Positions 22,696 to 30,667 of a stretch of 63,782 bases of DNA are shown one piece after another. The stretch is from an uncultured Woeseia sp. (lineage in GTDB: Bacteria > Pseudomonadota > Gammaproteobacteria > Steroidobacterales > Woeseiaceae), in NCBI GenBank assembly GCA_913031125.1, contig CAJWFK010000016.1:1-63782 (forward strand). Direction: 5' to 3'. The position numbers and the translations under genes are program-made. Below the pieces are notes generated by a model, which saw nothing but the letters and a program-made list of their open reading frames with translations, searched no databases and was not told where the DNA came from. Every line of letters begins with the position of its first letter. Position 1 is the stretch's first letter.

Positions 22696-24531
22696 ATGAG
22701 CATCGAATATACAAAATTATGCTTCCGGCATGTATACCTTTGCATGTGGCTCCTCCTATTGAGTTTTTCAGCGAATAGCACCGACAGAGGACAGTTAACT
22801 TATGCCGAATTAATGATGCTCGTTGAAACAGAAATCGGCTTAGTAAACAACAAATATTTTGTGGCCGCTGAGGATGCCGGAAAAGCCCGCCACAAATTCG
22901 CGGGCAAGATCACGATTCCTGATCACGCAATGTACAGCGAACCATCAATCATCGAACCCAGGGAGATTCTGGGTAAACAAACGCAACTGTTCCCTAGTGT
23001 AAACCTATCTTTTATTTCACATGGAGGATTTCTTGTACCTGCAGAGCGCGATATCTTAATACCCACCAATAGTGATAGTTTTTGGCAAATCCAAATCTCC
23101 CCTGGTCATGTTTGGTCAGAACCACGTGACAAAGGTATGTCCCGAGCATCATTCCCATTTGTACTTACAAGCATTATTGAGAATGAAACCTACAATGGCG
23201 TCGCCACTTTTCTTTACGATGATGTCTCCATCTCAGCCTTGCGCTACCAGATCGTGCAACAGTCTGCACCCTTTATGCTCCAAAGCAATTTCGTAGCTGC
23301 TGGTCAAACAAAAATCACGTATGCCCCTAAGGCCGGCAATATGACAAAGCTGACCAAAGCATTTAACAAAGAACTCCAGAATCGTCTGATTTGGAAAAAC
23401 TGGTCAGAATTAGAAGCGCGGCATGGAACTGAACTATTCGAGAATTTCAATGCAGGGGTCGATCCTACGGTAATAATTACAAGCGGCCTTGTTATAGATA
23501 ATGAGCTCTATGTCCAGTCCATAGATACACCTTATGGGCCGTATCCATACCCTCGTGAAATGCGCACTGGCGTGTGGTCTGTAACGAAAACGGCTGCTGG
23601 CATGTTAACTTTGCTAAGGATAGCTCAGAAATATGGTGACCAAATTCTAGACTATCGCATCAAAGACTATCTTAACGTCACCGCGCAGCACAATGGCTGG
23701 AAAAATGTGACATTCCGCCATGCGATGAGCATGGCAACCGGCATTGGAACGGGAACTCTGGATGTAAAGCCCAATAATATTGGCGCTGGGGATGCAAGCA
23801 GGCCGGCCAACAATGCGGGCTTCGATGACTACATGACCTGGTACCTCGCACCGACATTAGAAGAAAAACTTGATGCGGTGTTCAAAATACCGAGCTATCC
23901 ATGGGGTCCTGGGGAATATGCTCGTTATCGAGACCGCGATATTTTCACCCTTTCAGCAGCATTAGAAAATCTATACAAAAAGAAAGAAGGCCAGAGTGCT
24001 GATCTTTGGGAAATGATGGTTGATGAGGTTTATCGGCCAATCGGTATCGATCACCTATCTATGACACGCACCCGGGAAAGCAACAAATTAGGTACCCCCA
24101 TACTAGCCTGGGGGCTATATCTATCAATTGACGATATTGCCAAGATAGGAGCACTCATCCAAAACGGTGGCCAGCATAAAGGACAACAATTAATTAGTGC
24201 GGCGGGATTAGCCGAAGCGCTTTATGAAACTGATAAACGCGGCTTGCCAACAGGAACAAATAATCATTTTGGATCTAAGTCTTACTATTTGTCTTTCTGG
24301 CATGAAAAATTTATTACCAAATCTAAGCGGACATTTTATACACCGCGTATGAGTGGATATGGCGGCAATGTCATACAACTCATGCCTAATGGGGTAATAG
24401 GCTTCCGTTTTGCCAAGGACTTAGGTGATTCTGGCAGTGCCCTGCCAATTGAACCAATGGTCATTATTGCTAACCAAATTCGGCCTTTCGACCATTACGA
24501 TCGCGCTGGTCGGAAACTGCCAGCCAAGTAG
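22696..24531 (+). CDS. Beta-lactamase-class-C-like serine hydrolase, exported
   Basis: 611 residues from ATG 22696 (AAGGTGG upstream). The N-terminus has a hydrophobic signal (LCMWLLLLSFSANS). A ~230-residue unrecognised N-terminal region precedes the serine beta-lactamase/transpeptidase-like domain with S295-x-x-K298 in VWSVTKTAAG, a Tyr motif in GEYARYRDRD, and GYGGNVIQLMP near the end. Likely a periplasmic esterase or peptidase rather than a resistance enzyme. Monocistronic, convergent with the PhyH gene. Confidence 0.8.
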   Translation: MSIEYTKLCFRHVYLCMWLLLLSFSANSTDRGQLTYAELMMLVETEIGLVNNKYFVAAEDAGKARHKFAGKITIPDHAMYSEPSIIEPREILGKQTQLFPSVNLSFISHGGFLVPAERDILIPTNSDSFWQIQISPGHVWSEPRDKGMSRASFPFVLTSIIENETYNGVATFLYDDVSISALRYQIVQQSAPFMLQSNFVAAGQTKITYAPKAGNMTKLTKAFNKELQNRLIWKNWSELEARHGTELFENFNAGVDPTVIITSGLVIDNELYVQSIDTPYGPYPYPREMRTGVWSVTKTAAGMLTLLRIAQKYGDQILDYRIKDYLNVTAQHNGWKNVTFRHAMSMATGIGTGTLDVKPNNIGAGDASRPANNAGFDDYMTWYLAPTLEEKLDAVFKIPSYPWGPGEYARYRDRDIFTLSAALENLYKKKEGQSADLWEMMVDEVYRPIGIDHLSMTRTRESNKLGTPILAWGLYLSIDDIAKIGALIQNGGQHKGQQLISAAGLAEALYETDKRGLPTGTNNHFGSKSYYLSFWHEKFITKSKRTFYTPRMSGYGGNVIQLMPNGVIGFRFAKDLGDSGSALPIEPMVIIANQIRPFDHYDRAGRKLPAK

Positions 24532-24603
24532 GGCGCTGCTCGCACTAATGTCCTTTAACTAATAATTCGTCGTAGACCAATCATTAGGTATTTCCTGTCG
24601 GTA

Positions 24604-25473
24604 CTATTGAAGCGGGACCGCCGAAAGATATCCGTCGTCTGGTGTTTCAACAGGTTGCTTAAACGGCGTATTACTAAACGCTGATTGATAACATTTTTTC
24701 TGCAGTACATCGTCCGAGACCTTATTCAAGGGGTGATACTTTCGTTCCTCCGGTGTGATACCCATAAATTTGCCCCACTTATTATTGCCCGTTATATCCT
24801 GCACGGGCTCATTGGACACAGCATTGTAGGACGTAAATAACATAAGGCGCGATGAGGTACTCCGATTAGCAGCGGAACCGTGCAGGGTATTACAGTGAAA
24901 GAAAACAGCATCTCCTTGATCCATTTCACAGTACACAAGACCAAGCATCTTTTTTGCTGAATCAATACGCCTATCAAAATTTTTCGTGTCATCGTGATCC
25001 AGAAGACCCATGTGATTTGATCCCGGTATCACCTGCAAACAACCGCTAGCTCGGCTTGTTGATTCAAGCGCGATGGCAACGGTTAACATACGAGGGAACA
25101 TAACACCATCGTCATACCAGCTGACGTAGTCCTGGTGCCAGTCGATCTTTGCCTGACATCCGGGTGGCTTGTTAGTGAACTTCGAATGCCAGTGATAACA
25201 GGGCTCACCGAAGAGCTTTTCTGTCGCATCGACCATGCGTGGCATACGCGGTATCAACCCAATCATGTCATCCCCCAGTTCATGCCATATATTGATTGGG
25301 TGGGCCACACCGGCCTTATCAGCCATGCCGTATAATGAGCCCCCTATAGTTGTATCATCACGATAAGCATCAAAAAGTGGTTGCAATTCATCCGTACTGA
25401 ATAAACCTCGGGCAAGGATAAAGCCATCTCGCTCATAATCGCGAACATCCGAATCGGTTAACACCTTTGCCAT
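24604..25473 (-). CDS. Phytanoyl-CoA dioxygenase (PhyH) family hydroxylase
   Basis: About 289 residues. Iron ligands His and Asp in DWHQDYVSW, the distal His in HCNTLHGSAANRS, and a C-terminal Arg (SSRLMLFTSYNA) that binds 2-oxoglutarate. Bacterial PhyH proteins hydroxylate diverse small molecules, including ectoine and alkyl-quaternary amines. ATG 25473 has GGAG eight bases upstream; GTG 25479, which overlaps the previous stop, has no usable spacing. Last gene of a three-gene minus cassette with the M28-like lipoprotein and the membrane hydroxylase. Confidence 0.85.
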   Translation of the reverse strand: MAKVLTDSDVRDYERDGFILARGLFSTDELQPLFDAYRDDTTIGGSLYGMADKAGVAHPINIWHELGDDMIGLIPRMPRMVDATEKLFGEPCYHWHSKFTNKPPGCQAKIDWHQDYVSWYDDGVMFPRMLTVAIALESTSRASGCLQVIPGSNHMGLLDHDDTKNFDRRIDSAKKMLGLVYCEMDQGDAVFFHCNTLHGSAANRSTSSRLMLFTSYNAVSNEPVQDITGNNKWGKFMGITPEERKYHPLNKVSDDVLQKKCYQSAFSNTPFKQPVETPDDGYLSAVPLQ

Positions 25474-25478
25474 CCGCA

Positions 25479-27026
25479 CTACTCCGGCTTGATCATTTCC
25501 AAGTTAGCGGTCATGAGGACACCGGTAAGCTCCGTCATCGTATGTGCCTGGTTTTTAAATAGCTCTTTATTCCATCTTTCGATACCCGATTTTGTGGTCC
25601 AGTACATACCAAGAAATCCACCAAGCCCATACCCAGGAATGTCGAGAGAGTCGGGACGACCAGGCAGCGCCAGATGCCCCACTCCCCACCAAACCTGCTG
25701 CAGTCCGCCATTGATTCCTGGTCGTTCAGGCACCGCAACCTGCACTCGCTCCCAACCATAGCGCTTGGCCGCATCTACAGCAGCGTCAATCAGTAGCGGA
25801 TTATTACGGGACCACAGGTATGATTGTTCAGCAAGCCCTACTGCCTCAACCTTACCATCGACTTCACGATAATCCATCTCACCCATATGTTCGGCCTGAA
25901 TCATACCAACCAGTTTTTCTGCCGCTTCAGGGTGTCGATTGAGCCAACTTACCTCCGTGGCAGCCCCTTCCATACCAGGGTAGTAATGCCGGTTATCAAG
26001 AAAGATAGTAAGCGTTCTTGGGCGATGCTCCTGAGGAATATGCGAGAAATATTTGACTATCGCAAGCAAGCCGAGTGCTCCATTATCCTGAGTAATTGAT
26101 GGGCCATCCGTATGGTTAACCAGCAATATCTGCTCATCCTCGGGTGTCCCATAATTTCGACCAGGTAGATAAGAGATCGTCTGGTACGCCTCAGACTCCT
26201 CGATAGTTGCCTGCAGCGTTAAGGTAGCCATCTTGCCTGCTTTCGCATCCTCGATAACTTTCGCCCCGTCCTCGCGACTCAATATAACCCCTGGAGATTC
26301 ATGCAACGGAGGCACTCCGAAAGTATAAAGACCCTCTGTACGCTCGAACGCCATGTCGTAAACGATCACATGACCTGCCGCATTGCCTTCAACCGCAATC
26401 TCCCAAAGTCCCTGGCGCAGTTGCCACCAGATGTCGAAAGTAATACTGAATTCCGGAGGAACATATTCAAAGAGCTCCCAGTAACTATCATCATTAGCTC
26501 GCCATTCGTAGTCATTGAAGGTGAAATTCACTAGGTATTCATTGTCATAAGGTGGCGCCGGATGGGGGCGTGTCGGTATAACTACTATCTTTCCTTCGAT
26601 AGACTCCGGTGGGTTGTCGTGATCGTAATACACCATTTCCGCCGTGATACCGCTGTTCGCGGATAGCCCTGAATTCGCAGCATAGTGTGCAACTCTCACT
26701 GGCTCCCCATCCGAAACCAATGTCCAACCATTAGGATCATCGGTGGTGTCCCAACGATCGAAATTCCAGCTATTTCGATGCATATCCACCACACCATATT
26801 CCAGCAACTTTTCCTCCAGAAATGTGATGTAATTATTCCATTCCGGACTACCTGTCATGGCCGGAAGATTCGCGTCCTTTACAAGAGCCCATTCATAACC
26901 TTCATCAGAAGTTACAGCCCACGCCAGATCAATATTCGTCAGTTTTTCCTCGTAGGAGTCAGACGCACTATTGCAGCCAGCTGCCAGTAGCATTGCTACA
27001 AGGCCAGTCATTAAAGAATTTTTCAT
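25479..27026 (-). CDS. M28-peptidase-like lipoprotein with altered metal site
   Basis: 515 residues. Lipoprotein signal MTGLVAMLLAAGC with cysteine at +1. A PA-domain-like insert follows (IEGKIVVIPTRP), then an M28 core: ILLVNHTDGPS matches the His-x-Asp zinc motif, TQDNGALGLL the bridging Asp-Asn, and PRTLTIFLDNRHYYPGMEGA the strand where active M28 enzymes have Glu-Glu. That Glu pair is replaced by Asn-Arg-His, and AEHMG replaces the usual Asp ligand, so zinc peptidase activity is doubtful. Located in the cell envelope; AGGGA seven bases before ATG. Middle gene of the cassette. Confidence 0.72.
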   Translation of the reverse strand: MKNSLMTGLVAMLLAAGCNSASDSYEEKLTNIDLAWAVTSDEGYEWALVKDANLPAMTGSPEWNNYITFLEEKLLEYGVVDMHRNSWNFDRWDTTDDPNGWTLVSDGEPVRVAHYAANSGLSANSGITAEMVYYDHDNPPESIEGKIVVIPTRPHPAPPYDNEYLVNFTFNDYEWRANDDSYWELFEYVPPEFSITFDIWWQLRQGLWEIAVEGNAAGHVIVYDMAFERTEGLYTFGVPPLHESPGVILSREDGAKVIEDAKAGKMATLTLQATIEESEAYQTISYLPGRNYGTPEDEQILLVNHTDGPSITQDNGALGLLAIVKYFSHIPQEHRPRTLTIFLDNRHYYPGMEGAATEVSWLNRHPEAAEKLVGMIQAEHMGEMDYREVDGKVEAVGLAEQSYLWSRNNPLLIDAAVDAAKRYGWERVQVAVPERPGINGGLQQVWWGVGHLALPGRPDSLDIPGYGLGGFLGMYWTTKSGIERWNKELFKNQAHTMTELTGVLMTANLEMIKPE

Positions 27027-27035
27027 TTTTTTCCC

Positions 27036-28184
27036 TTAGGCGGTAAGGTCGCGGGCTTTCCCCGCCGTCAAATCAGATCCAGAGGTCGCCGTGGTATTTT
27101 TCCACTTTTCTCGAAGAATTCGCGCAACCTCTTTAAATGGCGTTACGCAATTGTCTCTGAACGTCGTGTACTCAGCTTGGTCCTTTTCAGCCAGTCCCCA
27201 CGGAGTTTCTTCATATTTATCAGCGATGTATAACGTACCCATCAATCGGTCCCATATACTGGTAACCAATCCGAGATTGGAATCCCAATGCTTCTCTAGG
27301 TAACTGTGGTGAGTATGATGCATGCCAGGGCTTTGCAGCCATAATTCCAGCCAACGCGGATATCTGAAAGAAATATGGTAATGGCGAAAATTTCCATTCA
27401 GCGCATAAAGCACAGAGAAAATACCTACATTCATAATGGTTATCTGCGTGATATTGCCATTAAAAACCCAAGCGAAGATGCCGCCTGATAGTGACAATCC
27501 TATCGCCGGTCCGAGAGCCCATAGCCAACCGATCATGAAATGCTCTCGCGGTCGGGTTAGTGGTGTTAGCACCTGTGCCGAATGATGTACTTTATGTATG
27601 GCCCAACCAACCTCTGTCATATGCATCATGTAGTGGGTCCAGTAGAAAATCATGTCAGCAATCAGGATCGTGACTAACCCATATATCAAGCGCCACCCTA
27701 TGGTGGGCTCAATAGCCGGAGTAGCGCCAAAGGTCCATTGCATAGCAGCTATCGTATTTGTCTCCACAAACGGCGCTACGGATCCGAGGAACAAAACCAA
27801 CCAGATCGGCATCATCGCCTTATCGAAAAGATAGAGTCCAATATCCACCCGTGCCGATTGATGGGTATAAATTGCTTTGGGGAAAAGGTATGCCAGCAAG
27901 CTTTTGGTGTGACGTTCCTTCCCGTCTGCCCCTTTGGCGCCCCGGCCTTTTCGGAAAAACCAGAAGCCAGCACCAATAATAAAAGTAAATGTCAAAAGCT
28001 CCCAGGACAAGGAAGAAAATGGTGATCCAACAAAAACTGCCTTATAGAGTGCTTCGGCAATCTGGTTCACAATATCTGAAAAAGGACCAAGTATCTCGTC
28101 GGTTCTCTCCTTGATGCCCGATTCTTCGAGATATTGCTCGACTTCTTTTTTAAACGGACTGGCCGGCGAGATGATGTCAGCCAT
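27036..28184 (-). CDS. Fatty-acid hydroxylase/sterol desaturase family membrane di-iron protein
   Basis: 382 residues with several membrane helices. The histidine-box set is complete: HYMMH, HKVHH, HYH and HHTHH, which hold the two irons in this superfamily. Members hydroxylate or desaturate lipids in the membrane (sterols, hopanoids, fatty acids, carotenoids, alkylglycerols). A very strong ribosome site, AGGAGGGGGG, precedes the ATG. First gene of the minus cassette, 9 nt before the M28-like lipoprotein. Confidence 0.87.
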   Translation of the reverse strand: MADIISPASPFKKEVEQYLEESGIKERTDEILGPFSDIVNQIAEALYKAVFVGSPFSSLSWELLTFTFIIGAGFWFFRKGRGAKGADGKERHTKSLLAYLFPKAIYTHQSARVDIGLYLFDKAMMPIWLVLFLGSVAPFVETNTIAAMQWTFGATPAIEPTIGWRLIYGLVTILIADMIFYWTHYMMHMTEVGWAIHKVHHSAQVLTPLTRPREHFMIGWLWALGPAIGLSLSGGIFAWVFNGNITQITIMNVGIFSVLYALNGNFRHYHISFRYPRWLELWLQSPGMHHTHHSYLEKHWDSNLGLVTSIWDRLMGTLYIADKYEETPWGLAEKDQAEYTTFRDNCVTPFKEVARILREKWKNTTATSGSDLTAGKARDLTA

Positions 28185-28261
28185 TTCGAACCCCCCTCCT
28201 ACCTATCTTTTTCTCTTAACCTAACTGATATTATCAACGAAAAGCACGTAAATTAATAATT

Positions 28262-29026
28262 TTATTCCTTATAGTCCGGACATTTTTTATCCACTAGGCG
28301 CAGTAAAGCAGGCCATTCATAAGCACCATGTGAAAATTGATTGGACTGCATGGCAGTCTTCTCACAAATGTCGCTAGTCGGCAAATGTATGTCCTGACCA
28401 GTCGCCTGTGCCCTAAGCTGTACCTCACAAGCACGCTCAAGATAGTACATCTTCATAAAGGCCTCACTAACGTCCTTTCCACATGTTAAAAGTCCGTGGT
28501 TACGCAGAATCATGGCATTCTTATCACCAAGGGCCTTAGCAAGGCGAGTTCGCTCTCCCAAATCTACGGATAACCCTTCAAAATCATGGTAAGCAACACG
28601 ATTGTAAAAGGGCATGGCGTCAATAGTCATCGGTACAAGCCCATGTTTGAGAGCAGACACGACCATTCCTGCCTTAGAATGAGTATGCATAACACACGTG
28701 ATATCGGGGCGTGCTGCATGGATAGCACTATGAATTACAAAGCCGGTCAGATTTATATCTTCAGCACTGGTCCCCGAACCTGACTCTATAACATCACCTT
28801 CCAAGTCAATCGTTACCAGATTAGACGCAGTAACCTCATCGAAACGAAAACCGAATCGGTTAATAAGGAAATGTTCTGTACCTGGAATCTTGGATGTTAT
28901 GTGATTCCATATAACATCAGAAAAACCGAAGATATCGGCAAGCCTATAGCAGGCGGCCAGCTCAACACGCGCGAACCATTCAATTGCACTAAATTGCGCT
29001 GACACGTTTTTGCTTTTAACTTTCAT
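28262..29026 (-). CDS. Class II aldolase/adducin-family protein
   Basis: 254 residues from ATG 29026; the frame stays open to 29161 but that extension covers the promoter and overlaps the divergent MttB gene. Motifs: NHITSKIPG, the zinc-binding HTHSKAG, and LRNHGLLTCG. Family members are metal-dependent aldolases, epimerases or decarboxylases (fuculose-phosphate aldolase, DlpA-like). It is divergent from the MttB-family gene with a 99-nt gap, so both may respond to one signal. No ligand-specific residues are recognisable. Confidence 0.82.
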   Translation of the reverse strand: MKVKSKNVSAQFSAIEWFARVELAACYRLADIFGFSDVIWNHITSKIPGTEHFLINRFGFRFDEVTASNLVTIDLEGDVIESGSGTSAEDINLTGFVIHSAIHAARPDITCVMHTHSKAGMVVSALKHGLVPMTIDAMPFYNRVAYHDFEGLSVDLGERTRLAKALGDKNAMILRNHGLLTCGKDVSEAFMKMYYLERACEVQLRAQATGQDIHLPTSDICEKTAMQSNQFSHGAYEWPALLRLVDKKCPDYKE

Positions 29027-29125
29027 GGATATTGCTTGAAATTCTATGCAAATTGTTACAAATGGTACAAACTTATCCAATGTCAGGCCATCACGATTAA
29101 CCGTTAGCATAGGAGAACTTAGGTT

Positions 29126-30667
29126 ATGCCGCGACGAGCAGGAGGAAGGCAAGCCCGCCACGCTTTGCGGAGCGCTCCACTTTCTGAAGAAACAAAACCC
29201 GTGCGCGCCGGTATAGAGGGCGGGAGCTACCGGCCCCTGAGCGATTCGAATATTGCGGCTATTGATGAAAATATTTTCCGGATCCTAGAAGAAATCGGGT
29301 TCAAAGATGCGACGCCACATTGCATTGAAACGTGCGTAGCTGCGGGAGCTATTCTTGGTGACGATGATCGGCTCCGTATGCCGCGCGATGTCGTCGAAAA
29401 TGCCCTTAACAAAGCCGAGCGTAACCTCGTTCTTTATGGCCAAGACCCTAAAAATGATCAAAAAATTAGCGGGGCGCGAGTTCATTTTGCTACAGCTGGA
29501 GCAGCAGTAATGATTGTTGATGCGGCTAGTCATAATTACCGAGAGTCAACCAGCCAAGATCTTTATGATCTGTCTCGAATTGCGGACAATTGTGAGCACA
29601 TTCATATCTTTCAACGTATGTGCGTGTTGCGGGATATAGACGATCCCTACGAAATGGATTTGAATACCACATATTGCTCGGTTGCTGGCACAACTAAACA
29701 TGTTGGCTCGAGTTGGGTACACAGCAGTCATCTGGAAAAAACACTGGAGATGCTCCACATCATCGCCGGTGGTGAGGCAAAGTGGAGGGCACGTCCCTTT
29801 GTAAGCCAATCAAATTGCTTCGTGGTACCACCTATGAAATTCGCACAGGAAGCCCTTGAATGTCTGCGCGTAGCGGTAGAGGGCGGTATGCCGGTGCTTT
29901 TATTATCAGCAGGCCAAGCCGGAGCGACAACACCCGCCTGTCTAGCTGGCGCTGTGTCTCAAGCATGGGCTGAAGTACTTGGCGGGCTTGTATATGTGAA
30001 TGCCATTAAGCCCGGTGCACCGGCCATACTAGGTACCTGGCCATTCATTTCTGATCTTCGGACAGGTGCCATGAGCGGTGGTTCTCCCGAGCAAGGACTC
30101 CTGTCGGCTGCCTGTGCACAAATGGGGCTCCACTATGACCTACCGTTTGGCACCGCATGTGGCATGACAGATACTAAGCTTCCGGATTTTCAGGGCGGGG
30201 CGGAACGTGCCCAAACACTTCTTCCGCCGGCATTGGCTGGCGCTAACATTATTTACGAATGCAGCGGTATGTATGCCAGCCTTCTCGGTACCTGTCCAGA
30301 GAGTTTGCTGCTGGACAACGACGTGCTGGGTGCAACGTTGCGGGTAACCCGCGGCATCGAAATTGATACTGATACGCTTAGTTTTGAGAATATCAAAGAG
30401 GTATGTCTTAGTGGAGAAGGCCATTACCTCGGATCAGATAAAACCCTAAAGGTCATGGAGAGTGAGTACATCTACCCCGAATTTGGTGACCGGACGAGTC
30501 CAACCGTTTGGGAGGATGCCGGCAAACCAATGATGCTTGAACATGCAATTGCACAAAGAGATAAGATTCTTAGCAATTACTTCCCGAAACATATAAGCGA
30601 TGAAATCGATGCTGAGATTCGCTCAAAATTTCCAATTCACTTGCCTACAGAAACTTCCGGTCGCTAA
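29126..30667 (+). CDS. MttB/trimethylamine-methyltransferase-family protein, non-pyrrolysine
   Basis: 513 residues. The basic, Gly/Arg-rich N-terminus (PRRAGGRQARHA) and TIM-barrel body (VHFATAGAAVMIVDA, TLLPPALAGANIIYECSG) match the MttB superfamily, whose non-pyrrolysine members such as MtgB demethylate glycine betaine and other quaternary amines onto a corrinoid protein. No in-frame TAG interrupts it, so there is no pyrrolysine. No corrinoid protein or activation gene is in the window, so the methyl acceptor is unclear. It converges, with 4-bp overlap, on the two flavoprotein-GcvT fusions, which could process the product. Confidence 0.82.
   Translation: MPRRAGGRQARHALRSAPLSEETKPVRAGIEGGSYRPLSDSNIAAIDENIFRILEEIGFKDATPHCIETCVAAGAILGDDDRLRMPRDVVENALNKAERNLVLYGQDPKNDQKISGARVHFATAGAAVMIVDAASHNYRESTSQDLYDLSRIADNCEHIHIFQRMCVLRDIDDPYEMDLNTTYCSVAGTTKHVGSSWVHSSHLEKTLEMLHIIAGGEAKWRARPFVSQSNCFVVPPMKFAQEALECLRVAVEGGMPVLLLSAGQAGATTPACLAGAVSQAWAEVLGGLVYVNAIKPGAPAILGTWPFISDLRTGAMSGGSPEQGLLSAACAQMGLHYDLPFGTACGMTDTKLPDFQGGAERAQTLLPPALAGANIIYECSGMYASLLGTCPESLLLDNDVLGATLRVTRGIEIDTDTLSFENIKEVCLSGEGHYLGSDKTLKVMESEYIYPEFGDRTSPTVWEDAGKPMMLEHAIAQRDKILSNYFPKHISDEIDAEIRSKFPIHLPTETSGR

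Noticed and set aside
27031..27049. TTAGGCGGTAAGGT resembling half of the 10082-10100 palindrome
   Set aside because: It falls on the end of the membrane hydroxylase coding region and a 9-nt gene gap and lacks the second arm; probably coincidence.
29027..29161. 45-residue extension of the class II aldolase
   Set aside because: It overlaps the divergent MttB gene and promoter; the family N-terminus fits the internal ATG at 29026.
29126..30667. Pyrrolysine-containing MttB
   Set aside because: The full-length frame has no in-frame TAG, so it is a non-pyrrolysine member.
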